Shown: piece by piece, positions 37,410 to 47,700 of the stretch
Position numbering within the stretch: the stretch's first letter is position 1
Layout of the letters: every line of letters begins with the position of its first letter
NCBI RefSeq assembly: GCF_014645615.1
Contig: NZ_BMMB01000004.1
Span: 372,001 to 436,000 of the forward strand
Length of the DNA: 64,000 bases
Source of the DNA: Paenibacillus hunanensis
GTDB taxonomy: Bacteria; Bacillota; Bacilli; Paenibacillales; Paenibacillaceae
Direction: 5' to 3'
Position numbers and translations under genes: made by a program
The notes under the pieces: generated by a model
The model's input: the letters and a program-made list of their open reading frames with translations, nothing else
The model's database searches: none
What the model was told of the DNA's origin: nothing

Positions 37410-38834
37410 ATGAGTAAAAAAACATTGTATGAAAAGATCTGGGACAATCACGAAATCTATAGCGAAGAAGGCAAGCCAAGCGTATTGTACATTGACCTGC
37501 ACCTCGTTCACGAAGTTACATCTCCACAGGCATTTGAGGGCTTGCGTCTGAGCAATCGTCAGGTTCGTCGTCCGGAACTGACTTTTGCAACGATGGATCA
37601 CAACGTACCTACATTTGACCGTTTTAATATTACGGATCCAATCTCCAAGCAGCAGATTGATACGCTGACACAGAACTGTAAGGATTTTGGCGTAAAGCTG
37701 TTTGACCTGAACACGATCGATCAGGGTGTTGTACACGTTATGGGACCAGAGCTTGGCTTGACTCATCCGGGTAAAACGATCGTTTGTGGTGATAGCCATA
37801 CATCGACACACGGTGCATTTGGCGCACTTGCATTCGGTATTGGTACAAGTGAGGTTGAGCACGTACTGGCTACACAGTGCTTGCAACAATCCAAGTCGAA
37901 AACGATGGAAATTCGTTTCAACGGCAAACGCAAAGCTGGCGTAACGGCGAAAGATATGATTCTGGGTGTTATCGCGAAATACGGCACGGACTTCGCTACA
38001 GGCTATGTTATCGAGTACACAGGCGAAGCGATTCGTGATCTGTCGATGGAAGAGCGTATGACGGTCTGCAACATGTCGATCGAGGGCGGCGCACGTGCTG
38101 GTCTGATCGCACCGGACGAAACTACATTCTCCTACCTGCGTGGACGTGAATACGTACCACAGGGTGCGGCATTTGACGAAGCGGTTGCTCGCTGGAAAGA
38201 GCTGACTACTGACGAAGGCGCTTATTATGATCATGTGATCGAATTCGACGTCGAAGCACTGATTCCACAGGTAACCTGGGGAACTAGCCCGGGTATGGGT
38301 ACAGACATCACTTCCGCTGTACCTAATCCAGCAGACTTCACAACAGAGAATGAGCGTAAAGCGGCTGAAAAGGCGCTTGAATATATGGATCTGGCACCGG
38401 GCACTCCAATGTCTGAAATTCCGGTAGATTATGTATTTATCGGTTCCTGCACAAACGGTCGCATCGAGGATCTGCGCGCAGCGGCAAACGTAGCGAAAGG
38501 CTACAAAGTATCCGATCGCCTGACTGCTATCGTCGTACCAGGTTCTGGTCGTGTGAAGATTCAAGCAGAAAAAGAAGGACTGGACGTTATTTTCAAGGAA
38601 GCCGGCTTTGAATGGCGTGAAGCAGGTTGCAGTATGTGTCTGGCTATGAACCCGGACGTATTGAAACCAGGACAACGCTGTGCTTCTACCTCCAACCGTA
38701 ACTTTGAAGGTCGCCAGGGACGTGGCGGACGTACGCATCTCGTGTCTCCAGCAATGGCAGCAGCAGCTGCAATCAAAGGACATTTTACCGATGTGCGTGA
38801 TTGGGAATTCAAATCCGAGCCTGTACTGAGCTAA
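37410..38834 (+). CDS. leuC: 3-isopropylmalate dehydratase large subunit
   Basis: A 474-residue aconitase-family protein. The start at 37410 follows GGGGTGA; GTG 37401 and ATG 37407 are also in frame. The iron-sulphur ligands are in GSCTNGR and CSMC near the C-terminus. Early [14 protein letters not shown] is a family signature. With LeuD it isomerises 2-isopropylmalate to 3-isopropylmalate. leuD follows after 25 bases. Confidence 0.96.
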   Translation: MSKKTLYEKIWDNHEIYSEEGKPSVLYIDLHLVHEVTSPQAFEGLRLSNRQVRRPELTFATMDHNVPTFDRFNITDPISKQQIDTLTQNCKDFGVKLFDLNTIDQGVVHVMGPELGLTHPGKTIVCGDSHTSTHGAFGALAFGIGTSEVEHVLATQCLQQSKSKTMEIRFNGKRKAGVTAKDMILGVIAKYGTDFATGYVIEYTGEAIRDLSMEERMTVCNMSIEGGARAGLIAPDETTFSYLRGREYVPQGAAFDEAVARWKELTTDEGAYYDHVIEFDVEALIPQVTWGTSPGMGTDITSAVPNPADFTTENERKAAEKALEYMDLAPGTPMSEIPVDYVFIGSCTNGRIEDLRAAANVAKGYKVSDRLTAIVVPGSGRVKIQAEKEGLDVIFKEAGFEWREAGCSMCLAMNPDVLKPGQRCASTSNRNFEGRQGRGGRTHLVSPAMAAAAAIKGHFTDVRDWEFKSEPVLS

Positions 38835-38859
38835 CCGAATCGAGAGGAGTTTTTTAACT

Positions 38860-39462
38860 ATGGAAGAATTTAAAACGTTGAACGGTATTGTAGCCCCGGT
38901 AGACCGGGTGAACGTAGATACAGACGCAATCATCCCTAAGCAATTTTTGAAACGCATTGAGCGTACTGGCTTTGGTCAGTTCCTGTTTTACGAATGGCGC
39001 TGGGATGAAGAAGGTAATGTAAACGAGAATTTTGATATGAACAAGCCGCGCTATGAGGGTGCATCGGTGCTTGTATCCCGTGCGAACTTTGGCTGTGGTT
39101 CGTCCCGTGAGCATGCACCGTGGGCGATTATGGACTATGGCTTCCGCTGCGTCATCGCACCTTCGTTTGCGGATATCTTCTATAATAACTGCTTCAAAAA
39201 CGGCATTCTGCCGATCAAGCTGTCTGAGGAGCAGGTACAGGATCTGTTCGAGCGCACCTATGCGAACGAAGGCTACCGCCTGAATGTTGATCTGGAGAAC
39301 AAAACGGTTACGGACGATCAAGGTCTGGAAATTCATTTTGACCTCGATGAGCACCGCCGTCAATTCCTGCTGCAAGGTCTGGACGATATCGGTCTGACGC
39401 TGCAACATGAAGCTGATATTAGTGAGTACGAGCGCACGCGTGGTGCTCATCTGTTTGCTTAA
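38860..39462 (+). CDS. leuD: 3-isopropylmalate dehydratase small subunit
   Basis: A 200-residue protein of normal LeuD length with the swivelling-domain signature [12 protein letters not shown]. It pairs with LeuC. GAGAGGAG precedes the ATG. leuB is absent from the window and the operon ends here at a strong terminator. Confidence 0.96.
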   Translation: MEEFKTLNGIVAPVDRVNVDTDAIIPKQFLKRIERTGFGQFLFYEWRWDEEGNVNENFDMNKPRYEGASVLVSRANFGCGSSREHAPWAIMDYGFRCVIAPSFADIFYNNCFKNGILPIKLSEEQVQDLFERTYANEGYRLNVDLENKTVTDDQGLEIHFDLDEHRRQFLLQGLDDIGLTLQHEADISEYERTRGAHLFA

Positions 39463-39560
39463 TTAACATGTAGGACAACGAAGCAGTAGATTGATTTTCA
39501 ATATAAGAGTCTACAATAATATGGAAATCAATCGGAGCTTCATAACTACCGTATAGATGG

Positions 39561-39620
39561 AGCATTTGCAAAGCCTGGAGTATGGCATGAGCCAGCAGGC
39601 TTTGGCAAATGCTTTTTATT
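39561..39620 (+). terminator. Terminator after leuD
   Basis: AGCATTTGCAAAGCCTG (39561-39577) pairs with CAGGCTTTGGCAAATGCT (39596-39613), one base bulged, then TTTTTATTTT. The 490 bases to the next gene are AT-rich and carry no gene I can support. Confidence 0.92.
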
Positions 39621-40108
39621 TTGGTTCCTGTATCGCTGATCTAGTCAGTCATCTACAAATAAAGGACTGCTCATGTCACCGAAATGTCGATCCCATCAAA
39701 ATTCATATGTGAAAAAATCAAATAGCAATAACAATTCATCCGGTAATGGTCGATATAAACATACAGATGAGTATGACCTTGCATTTGCGTATATATGCAA
39801 GCCTGATTATACAGCCTATGACATTGGTTGCATGATAAGCTAAGCAAAAAGATATCGAATCGCAAATTCGTTCGCAACTTTTAATAGGCATAAGCGTCTA
39901 ATTACGATGTATGCGCAAATTGCGAATCAGACGCGGCGTAGAGTAGCGATTCACCTTTCTTTGGAACCATCCAGAGACGAGCGGGGGCTTGATTCATCTC
40001 GAATAAGTGAAGATGCTGGCTTCTACAGTATAGTGGTCTGGTAATGTTTGGGCGGTACAGCCGTGCTGGGTAGTTCGGTAATCAAAATGGGAATGGTAGG
40101 GGTGAAGA

Positions 40109-41536
40109 ATGAAGAAATTTGGTTTTCTCGTGTTTTTGTTTGTGTTTTTGTGGTCCTTTCCCCATCTCGGTGAGGCTGCCACTAGCACAAAAGTTGTACT
40201 GAACGGCCAGGAGCTGAGCATTCCAGAGGATGTGCAGAATATGCAGGGCTCGGTCATGGTGCCGATCCGCGTAATCTCTGAAAATCTGGGATACAAGGTA
40301 CAGTGGAATCAGGCTGATGGACGTGTCATGATTGACGGTGAAGGCAAATCGATTCAACTGCTTATCGGCAAAAAAGCCGCTTCGGTCGGCAACAAAACGT
40401 ATGATCTGAACACCGCACCGGTTGTTCAAAACGGTACGACGCTTGTCCCAATCCGTCTCGTAAGTGAGCAGATGGGCATCGATGTGCATTGGAATAACAG
40501 CGACAAAATCGTCACGCTAACGACTCTGGACGCGAGCACCGGCGGAGGAACGAATTCGGGTTCTGGAAATGGAACTGCCGAAAATGGTCTTGCACTGGTG
40601 AATGGTATCAGCTTTAGCGAAAGTCGCTTGCTGGTCACGCTTGATAAGGGCGTAACGCCGAAAGTGTCCAAAATGGATTCACCGGATCGTATCGTGGTTG
40701 ATCTGCCTAAAACGGACTTTAGCCCAGCATTTGCTGCGCAGGGGCCGGATGCAAGTGTAGGTCAAATTGCATCGCTGGATGTGCCGAACAATGATAATGT
40801 ATCTCAAGTTCGATACTCTCAATTCAGCACAGAGCCATCCTCGGTTCGTATCGTCATCGATCTGAAAAACAAACAGGATTATGAAGTGTTCACAGAAGGC
40901 AGTCTGCTGATCGTCGATCTGGTTGCCGACAATGGCACATCGACTGAGCCTGACTCCACAACAGGCCCTACACAGCCAGGAACAGGTGTAGGCGACTCGG
41001 GTAAAAAGGTCGTTGTGATCGATGCCGGTCATGGCGATCAAGATCCAGGTGCGATCGGTTCCCAGACGAGCGAGAAAAAGCTGAATCTTGGCCTCGCCCT
41101 CAAAGTAGAAGCACTGCTGAAAAACGATCCGAATATCGATGTCGTTCTGACACGCTCGGATGATACGTTCCTGCAACTCAAAGAACGTGTCAAAATTGCT
41201 GAAAAGCTCGGCGCAGACGTATTCGTTTCGATCCATGCCAACAGCAGCGGCTCATCCGCAGCTTCGGGTACTGAAACGTACTACCAACGCGCTAGTAGCA
41301 AAAAGCTCGCCCAAACGATTCACAAGTATTTTGTAGCAGCAACGGGCTTCAAGGATCGTGGCGTTCAATACGGTAACTTCCATGTTATCCGCGAAACGAC
41401 CATGCCAGCCGTACTGCTAGAAGTTGGCTTCATCAGCAACCGCACCGAAGAATCCAAAATGATGGATTCCGCCAAGCAAGATGAAATCGCCGCTTCAATC
41501 GTAAAAGGCATCAAAGAATATCTAGGTGCATCTTAA
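40109..41536 (+). CDS. N-acetylmuramoyl-L-alanine amidase with stalk and AMIN domains
   Basis: A 475-residue exported protein. The signal peptide spans 1-23. Copper-amine-oxidase-N-like stalk repeats (about 28-145; MVPIRVISENLGY and LVPIRLVSEQMG) are followed by an AMIN domain (about 165-275), a Thr/Ser/Pro/Gly linker and an Amidase_3 catalytic domain (about 305-473). The zinc ligands are His in IDAGHG, Glu in SEKKLNLG and His in SIHAN; the catalytic Glu is in LLEVGF. It cleaves the amide between MurNAc and the peptide stem. The AMIN part should place it on the wall. CwlC or AmiC-like enzymes are the nearest relatives. Confidence 0.93.
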   Translation: MKKFGFLVFLFVFLWSFPHLGEAATSTKVVLNGQELSIPEDVQNMQGSVMVPIRVISENLGYKVQWNQADGRVMIDGEGKSIQLLIGKKAASVGNKTYDLNTAPVVQNGTTLVPIRLVSEQMGIDVHWNNSDKIVTLTTLDASTGGGTNSGSGNGTAENGLALVNGISFSESRLLVTLDKGVTPKVSKMDSPDRIVVDLPKTDFSPAFAAQGPDASVGQIASLDVPNNDNVSQVRYSQFSTEPSSVRIVIDLKNKQDYEVFTEGSLLIVDLVADNGTSTEPDSTTGPTQPGTGVGDSGKKVVVIDAGHGDQDPGAIGSQTSEKKLNLGLALKVEALLKNDPNIDVVLTRSDDTFLQLKERVKIAEKLGADVFVSIHANSSGSSAASGTETYYQRASSKKLAQTIHKYFVAATGFKDRGVQYGNFHVIRETTMPAVLLEVGFISNRTEESKMMDSAKQDEIAASIVKGIKEYLGAS

Positions 41537-41545
41537 TTAACTCTA

Positions 41546-41595
41546 TAGCGTCTGCTTTCTACGTGTTAACGTATGAGGCAGGCGCTGTTTTATTT
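41546..41595 (+). terminator. Terminator after the amidase gene
   Basis: AGCGTCTGC (41547-41555) pairs with GCAGGCGCT (41578-41586) through one G-T pair, followed by GTTTTATTTT. Confidence 0.7.
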
Positions 41596-41659
41596 TGAGC
41601 TGGGGTATGGTGATTGAAGTAGAAAGGTAGAGATTTAGGGAATTAGGTTGAGTGTTGGT

Positions 41660-41787
41660 GCATCAAGCGCTCCGAAAAAGGATAAGGGAACGAACTCAGT
41701 GGAGATACGAGAATCTACGGATTAGGCGGGAATGTAGATTCTCGTATCTCCAAAATCGTTCTTTTCCCTTATTCCTTTTTCTCCGCT
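41660..41787. repeat. Dispersed MITE-like repeat, copy B (short form)
   Basis: The left arm GCGCTCCGAAAAAGGATAAG is matched by a right arm ending TTATTCCTTTTTCTCCGC. Inside, GGAGATACGAGAATCTAC (41701-41718) and GTAGATTCTCGTATCTCC (41734-41751) are a perfect 18-base inverted repeat. The GTGTTAG module seen in other copies is missing. Confidence 0.88.
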
Positions 41788-41806
41788 ACGTTTTCTTAGC
41801 TTCATA

Positions 41807-42569
41807 TTATTTCACTCCATCCCAATTATTAGTGCCTTTATAACTTCAATATTTGTATTGCACATTTGCATTCTGAGTTTTCAATACACTGCTTTAAGTA
41901 CACTACTTGGATTTCATATATAAATGATTCATATTAAGGTTACACATGCATTTATATCGAAAAGCTATATCCAGAAGCCATCGCAGGGGGATCAGCATTT
42001 TAGATGAAATTAACTGTATTTGGAAGCAATCAGATCAATCCAGAACTCTGCAAATCAAGTCGGAAAGTATACTCTTACATCTTCATAGTAACGATGAGAC
42101 ATAGCAGTCCACATGGTATTAATTTCTTGCATTACTACAGTAAACTTATAAGTTCTGAATTACATATTATTCAATCAAAAAATGATCGAATTTGCTTATG
42201 CGAACTGTTATGAGGATGGATAGCATCTATTAGCCTGTAATTTGAAGTAATAAATAGTTAGATGCATCAAATGTAGTTTAGCGTTAAACGTAGAAATAAC
42301 TAATAGATACATCTACATTAAAGGGCCTCGGAAGATAACTTGCTGATTAGGAATATGATGTTCACTAGAATAATGCATATATAAAAATATGGCAGATCGC
42401 GTAATTATTTAAGGTTCTATTTCGATGTTAATTTGAATTGAGCTTTTAGTGCTTTTACATTTGCGTTGTATTATGTAGCTTTTTGTACTACATTATATGT
42501 AATTCTGAATGAAGTATATTATTATTTTAATTTTTGTTTGTTCATAAGATATGATGCAAGCACCACACA
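41807..42569. other. AT-rich non-coding stretch between repeat copies
   Basis: No gene with a credible ribosome site is visible. One open frame of 69 codons at 42004-42213 has a poorly spaced GGGGGAT upstream and no recognisable features. Confidence 0.5.
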
Positions 42570-42770
42570 GCGGAGGGAAGGGAATAAGGGAAAAGGACGA
42601 CTTACAGTGTTAGTGGTTTTCTAACACGAGGTTCAATGAAAAGTGATTTTTGCGAAGCAAAATATCTTACCTCTTTGGAGGGGCGGGAATCTTCATATAT
42701 TCCTAATCCGAAAGATTCCCGCGGCTCCACCTGAGTCCGTTCCCTTATCCCTTCACGGAGCGTTTGATGC
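42570..42770. repeat. Dispersed MITE-like repeat, copy A (full form)
   Basis: The left arm is GCGGAGGGAAGGGAATAAGG. The module at 42607-42670 (GTGTTAG-N7-CTAACAC, then TTTTTGCGAAGCAAAA to ATCTTAC) matches the tandem array before mhqO. A GC-rich inner palindrome follows (GGCGGGAATCTT/AAGATTCCCGC). The right arm is TTCCCTTATCCCTTCACGGA with GCG next. The arms are imperfect inverted repeats. The following 490 bases to nth hold only the leader described next. Confidence 0.88.
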
Positions 42771-43093
42771 ACAACGACAAAGTACTATACCAAGTCCAGA
42801 ATTTTATAGTTTTCTTTCCCCTATTTCATAGGAAGAGCATAAAAGGGTAGAATTCCATTATTCAAATATGAAAAACAAGAACTCAACGTTAAGTCGAACC
42901 ATCTGGTAAGCCGTATTTATTTTCATGCTCAAACAAACATCACTAGAGCCGCTCTAAGCTATTTTCCAACCATTTAAACCTCACAACACCATGAAAGCTT
43001 TACACCTCACCTACACGCGCTGAAGCGCCAGAGACATATCCAATAAATGTTTGTTTTAAGTAACAATAAAATTACTGAAATTTCATGTAAAGT

Positions 43094-43259
43094 TTGCGTG
43101 CAATTACAGCCGGAACATGATAAGATACCAATTGTATTGTCATTGAAGATGGAGCATCAGAGTCTGAAACATAACGGGCAATCCCATCATCAGGTCCCGT
43201 GAGACGATACCGTCTGAGGCACGATTTGTATCGTGTACAGGCGGTTTTTTGCAGGAGGA
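43094..43259 (+). promoter_or_regulatory. Attenuator-like leader of nth
   Basis: A possible promoter TTGCGT-18-TGATAA precedes a terminator hairpin: ACCGTCTG (43209-43216) pairs with CAGGCGGT (43238-43245), with CACGAT/ATCGTG inside and TTTTTT after. The alternative hairpin AGACG-ATAC-CGTCT (43202-43215) uses the same bases as the terminator's left arm. An ACGGG/CCCGT stem lies just upstream. The T-run ends three bases before the nth ribosome site. Confidence 0.5.
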
Positions 43260-43265
43260 ATGAAA

Positions 43266-43952
43266 ATGAATGCCGCTACAGTAAGACATATTCTGGATAC
43301 GCTCGCCGGCATGTTTCCTGATGCGCACTGCGAACTTAATCATAGTAATGCCTTTGAATTGACGATTGCGGTGCTGCTGTCCGCCCAGTGTACCGATGCA
43401 ACCGTCAATAAGGTGACAGTTGATTTGTTTCAGAAGTACCGGACGCCACAAGATTACGTGAGCGTACCGCTGGAGGAGCTGGAACAGGATATACGGCGGA
43501 TCGGCTTATTTCGAAGCAAAGCGAAGCATATTCAAAACCTGTGCCATATTTTAATTGAGAAATACGGTGGAGATGTGCCTAGTGAGCACGATCTGCTCGT
43601 TCAGCTACCCGGAGTGGGACGCAAAACGGCTAATGTCGTGGTGTCCAACGCTTTTGGCGTGCCTGCATTTGCAGTCGATACCCATGTAGAACGGGTATCC
43701 AAACGACTGGGTCTCGCAAATTGGAAAGACAATGTAATGGAAGTCGAGCGCAAGCTGATGAAGCGTGTACCGCGTGACGAATGGACGCTGTCGCATCATC
43801 GCTTTATCTTCTTCGGCAGATATCACTGTAAGGCGCAAAATCCAGCCTGCCAGGTCTGTCCGCTGCTCGATCTTTGCCGTGAAGGCAAAAAACGAATGAA
43901 AACATCCCTGGTCGTCAAGAGCAAAAAGGCAACCAGGCCTAAAAGCTCCTGA
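43266..43952 (+). CDS. nth: Endonuclease III
   Basis: A 228-residue DNA glycosylase/AP lyase. The start at 43266 places AGGAGGA seven bases upstream. The helix-hairpin-helix LPGVGRKTA carries the catalytic Lys, and the catalytic Asp is in VDTHVERV. The [4Fe-4S] ligands near the end have C-x6-C-x2-C-x5-C spacing. A Lys/Arg/Ser-rich tail of about 20 residues follows. It removes oxidised pyrimidines. In Bacillus subtilis nth follows dnaD; here they are 22 kb apart. Confidence 0.96.
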   Translation: MNAATVRHILDTLAGMFPDAHCELNHSNAFELTIAVLLSAQCTDATVNKVTVDLFQKYRTPQDYVSVPLEELEQDIRRIGLFRSKAKHIQNLCHILIEKYGGDVPSEHDLLVQLPGVGRKTANVVVSNAFGVPAFAVDTHVERVSKRLGLANWKDNVMEVERKLMKRVPRDEWTLSHHRFIFFGRYHCKAQNPACQVCPLLDLCREGKKRMKTSLVVKSKKATRPKSS

Positions 43953-44015
43953 CATAAGGCAACCTGCCCACCAGGGAAGAGAACCAATACTACACATAAA
44001 AAGAGGTCGAACGTT

Positions 44016-44294
44016 ATGAAATGCATTTCCGTCTACACAGACAACTTTGAACAATTCTCGGATATTTTCGAGCAAATCGTATCGGAGGAACTCGCTGAAA
44101 ACGAAGAAAAAGTAGTTGAAGGCATTGCGGTAAACTATTCCGGTGATGTACCGGAGCATTATATTGAGCGTATGGCACAAAAGCGTGATGTCGTTGTCAT
44201 GAAGGACAAAGGCAGAGGCATCACGATTTTGCAACACGGTAAAATGTTCGAAATTCTTGTACCTGTGGCTGAAGCTGAAGTTAGCTTGATCTAA
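44016..44294 (+). CDS. Small conserved-looking hypothetical protein
   Basis: A 92-residue acidic protein (MKCISVYTDNFEQFSDIFEQ at the start). AAGAGGTCGAACGTT precedes the ATG. It has no membrane segment. Two predicted strand-helix units (ISVYTDNFEQF, RDVVVMKDKGRGITI) suggest a small alpha/beta fold. I do not recognise a family with a known function. It follows nth by 63 bases and ends at a strong terminator, so it is probably co-transcribed with nth. Confidence 0.75.
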   Translation: MKCISVYTDNFEQFSDIFEQIVSEELAENEEKVVEGIAVNYSGDVPEHYIERMAQKRDVVVMKDKGRGITILQHGKMFEILVPVAEAEVSLI

Positions 44295-44310
44295 GCCCTC
44301 GTTATCTGCT

Positions 44311-44347
44311 AGACGGTCTGCGCGCTGAGCGTACAGACCGTCTTTTT
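44311..44347 (+). terminator. Terminator after the nth gene pair
   Basis: AGACGGTCTG (44311-44320) pairs perfectly with CAGACCGTCT (44334-44343), then TTTTTT. The following 400 bases before the dynamin gene hold no gene I can support. Confidence 0.93.
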
Positions 44348-44747
44348 TATTGTATTCATTATTTTACTTATTATTTAATTATTATTTTACTCATACGATG
44401 AAGTCTATATGGACTTGCTATTCATTTTTCATGAATGGAAAAGGTTAGCGGAAAGGGGCGGATCTTCATCTATGCTCATACCTCACTATCTCTACACTGG
44501 CTCATCAATGGCAGTGCTTTTTAAATACGACGATTATGAAAAAATGAATGGTTTCCGATACAAGTTATACAGTGATACAATAGATAAAGATTGAAATATA
44601 AATGGATAAATGAATAGGGAGTAAGCGAGATGCTGGAGCCGTTGAGCTACCGATAGCATGGAGCGTATTCTAGCGATAACAGAGCGGTAGCAGAAGCATA
44701 TGATGCTGCCCATAGAGAAGATCAAGAAAGTGCGGAGGGACATACGG

Positions 44748-47700
44748 ATGCAAGCGATTACAACGGGAAATGAGCAATCTTTTGAACGTGTGCTAGAGCA
44801 GCTGGAAGCGGAGCTACAGCAGCAAGGAAATACGGGAGCCGCTCGCAAAGTAGGTGAGCTTCGTAACAAGTACCGCTCGCAGGAGCTGGTACTGGCTTTT
44901 TGTGGTCATTTTTCTGCCGGCAAATCAAGTCTGATGAACTGGCTCTGTGGTCATCAGGTGCTGCCAACCAGCCCGGTGCCAACGACAGCTAATATCGCAT
45001 CGATTCGCTCCGGTCAGCCGCGTGCCATCGTGCATACTCATGATGGTGGCACACTACAGATCGGCTTGCAGGAGCTGGATGAGTATTGTAAAAATGGTGG
45101 CGATTATGAATCGGTTGAGCTATGGGACGATATTCCTTTACTCGGCGAGCATGGCGTACTCCTGGATACACCGGGTGTCGATTCTACCGATGCAGCGCAT
45201 GAAGCGGCCACCTATTCGGCATTGCATCGCGCCGATGTGGTCTTTTATGTGATGGATTACAATCATGTACAGTCCGAGACGAATCTGTCCTTTGCCCGCA
45301 CATTGTATGAGCGTGGCAAGCCGCTGTATCTGATCGTGAATCAGATTGATAAGCATGAGGATGAGGAGCTGCCATTTGCAGAATATAGCCGTGGAGTCGA
45401 GCAGGCATTTGCCAGACGCGGCATCGAGCCTGCGGGCGTGCTGTATGTATCGCGTATGGTTCCTGATCATCGTTATGGACGACTGGAGCAGCTACGCGAG
45501 CTGATCGCTGAGCTGCTTCAGGATCATCAGCCGCTCGTTCATTATAGCCTGTCACAGGCAGTGTGGGAGCTGGCTGAGGAGCATCGTAAATGGCTACGTG
45601 AGCAGGCGACTGATATCGATAATGTCGATGCAGAGGCTTGGGAAGAACCAGCAGATGCGATACGAGCAGAAGGTGGCGTTCAGCATCAGGAGGATGCTTC
45701 TAGCGATGATATGGACGACGAAGAGGAGCAGGAGCTTTCTGTATCCGAGCAGCAGCAAAAGCTAGAGCAGCTTTATGAGCAACAGCAAGCGCTCGATAAG
45801 CAGCTCGTAGCACTCAAGGATCACTGGGCATGGGAGATTGGACGTCTGGTAGAACAGGCGAATCTGACACCTGCGGAGCTACGTGATCTGGCACAACAAT
45901 ATTTGGAAGGCGAGCGTCCGGGTTTTAAAAAGGGTCTATTTGCATCTCGTGATAAAACGATGCAGGAGCGTACACGTCGCAAGGAACAATTCCTTCAGGC
46001 GTTTCGCGAGCAGGTAGCAGCCAATGTGGATGTACACGTGCGTGGCTTGTTGCGTAGCTGGAGTATGGAGCATGAGCTGTGGAATGAACAGCAGGAAGCT
46101 GAGCTGACTGCCTCACTGCCTCAGATTAGTGAAGCGGATATTGCCGCTGGAGCAGGCTCAGATGTAGCGATCTCCGGTGAGTATGTGCTCAACTATACGC
46201 GTGCGCTACGTGAGCAGACAGCCGCTCGCTATCGCCGTGCGGCGCTGGATGCGGCAGACCGTCTTATTGAGCAATTGCAGCCAGCTGTCCAAGCACAGCA
46301 GGTACATCTGCGGAAACAAATTGCGTATGCAGAAGGATTACAGCAGCGCTTGAAGGCGAAGCTGGAGCAGGAGCAGCAGCAAGATCGTCAGGATCAAGCG
46401 GTGCGGCAGCTGCTACCAGCACGTGAAACAGGCGTACCCGAATGGTTGCCTAAGATTGAACGTGTAGGTATCGATACAGCTGGAACGATGCATGAGGCGA
46501 GCGCAAAATTACAGGATGGTACGGCTATAACCCACCCATCTGTTACTACTGCTACTGCCTTATCCGCAGCGGATACTGTTACTACAGATTCAACGCATAC
46601 AGACGGTAGTGTAAGCGATGCTAACTCGTCTGCACAATCGGAGACGGTAGCACCGCAAAATGCTGCGGACACTGCGACACATACCCTTCGCACAGACGAA
46701 GACCGTTTAGCATCGGATACAGCAATAGAGTCCAGTGAATCGACGAGCGATGAAGTCGCGACAGCAGAGGCCGATTCTAGCGATGTAGCAGCAGCTGTCG
46801 CTCCATCGACAGATCGCCGCTCACGCTTGCTGGCGACAGCTGAGCAATTACGTCAGGCAGCAGGCTGGATCGATGGGATTCCCGGCCTAGTTTCACAGGG
46901 AGATGAGCTACGTCGTCGCGCTTCGGTTATGGAAAATGGCAAGTTCACGCTTGCTCTGTTTGGTGCATTTAGCGCTGGAAAATCCTCCTTTGCTAATGCG
47001 CTGCTAGGCGCATCGGTGTTACCGGTATCCCCGCACCCGATGACTGCGGCGATCACACAAATTATGTCGTCAGAGCCTGAACGCCCGCATGGTACAGCGG
47101 TTATTTATATGAAATCGCTGGAAGAGCTGCAAGAGGATATTAGCGGCGCGCTCCGCTTGCTCGGTTTGCCAGATCGTTCGCTCCAGCAGGATTGGAGCCG
47201 TGCGGTGCGCAATCTGTCACCAGCACGTATTCATCCCTCGGCGCGGGCGCATTATAACTTTGTTATTGCAGCAGCAGCTGGCTGGGAAGCGGCACATGAT
47301 AAGCTAGGACAGGATCTGATCGTTGATATGCAGCAGTTCCGTGGCTATGTATCCGAAGAACAGCAGTCCTGCTTTGTACGCAGCATCGATCTGTATTATG
47401 ATTGCCCGCTCACTGAGCAGGGGATGGTGCTTGTCGATACACCGGGAGCGGATTCGGTTAATGCGCGTCATACGGGTGTAACCTTTGAATATATGAAAAC
47501 GGCGGATGCACTCGTATTTGTTACGTATTATAATCATGCCTTTACCGCTGGAGATCGTCAGTTACTGGAGCAATTGGGTCGGGTAAAAGGGAGTCTGGCG
47601 CTCGATAATATGTTCTTTATCGTCAATGCCTCTGATCTCGCCTCCTCGGAGGAGGAAAAGCAGCAGGTGGTTGGACGAATCGAGCAGGAGCTGAACGGCT

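Noticed and set aside
37386..38957. 523-codon leftward open frame opposite leuC
   Set aside because: Exact antisense shadow of leuC, rich in Cys, His and Phe as expected for a reverse-frame artefact.
42004..42213. 69-codon open frame
   Set aside because: Poor ribosome-site spacing, biased AT composition and no recognisable features.
42643..42831. 62-codon rightward open frame
   Set aside because: It lies within repeat copy A; coding potential is a by-product of the repeat.
44409..44594. 61-codon open frame before dynA
   Set aside because: No ribosome site at its ATG and no similarity I recognise.
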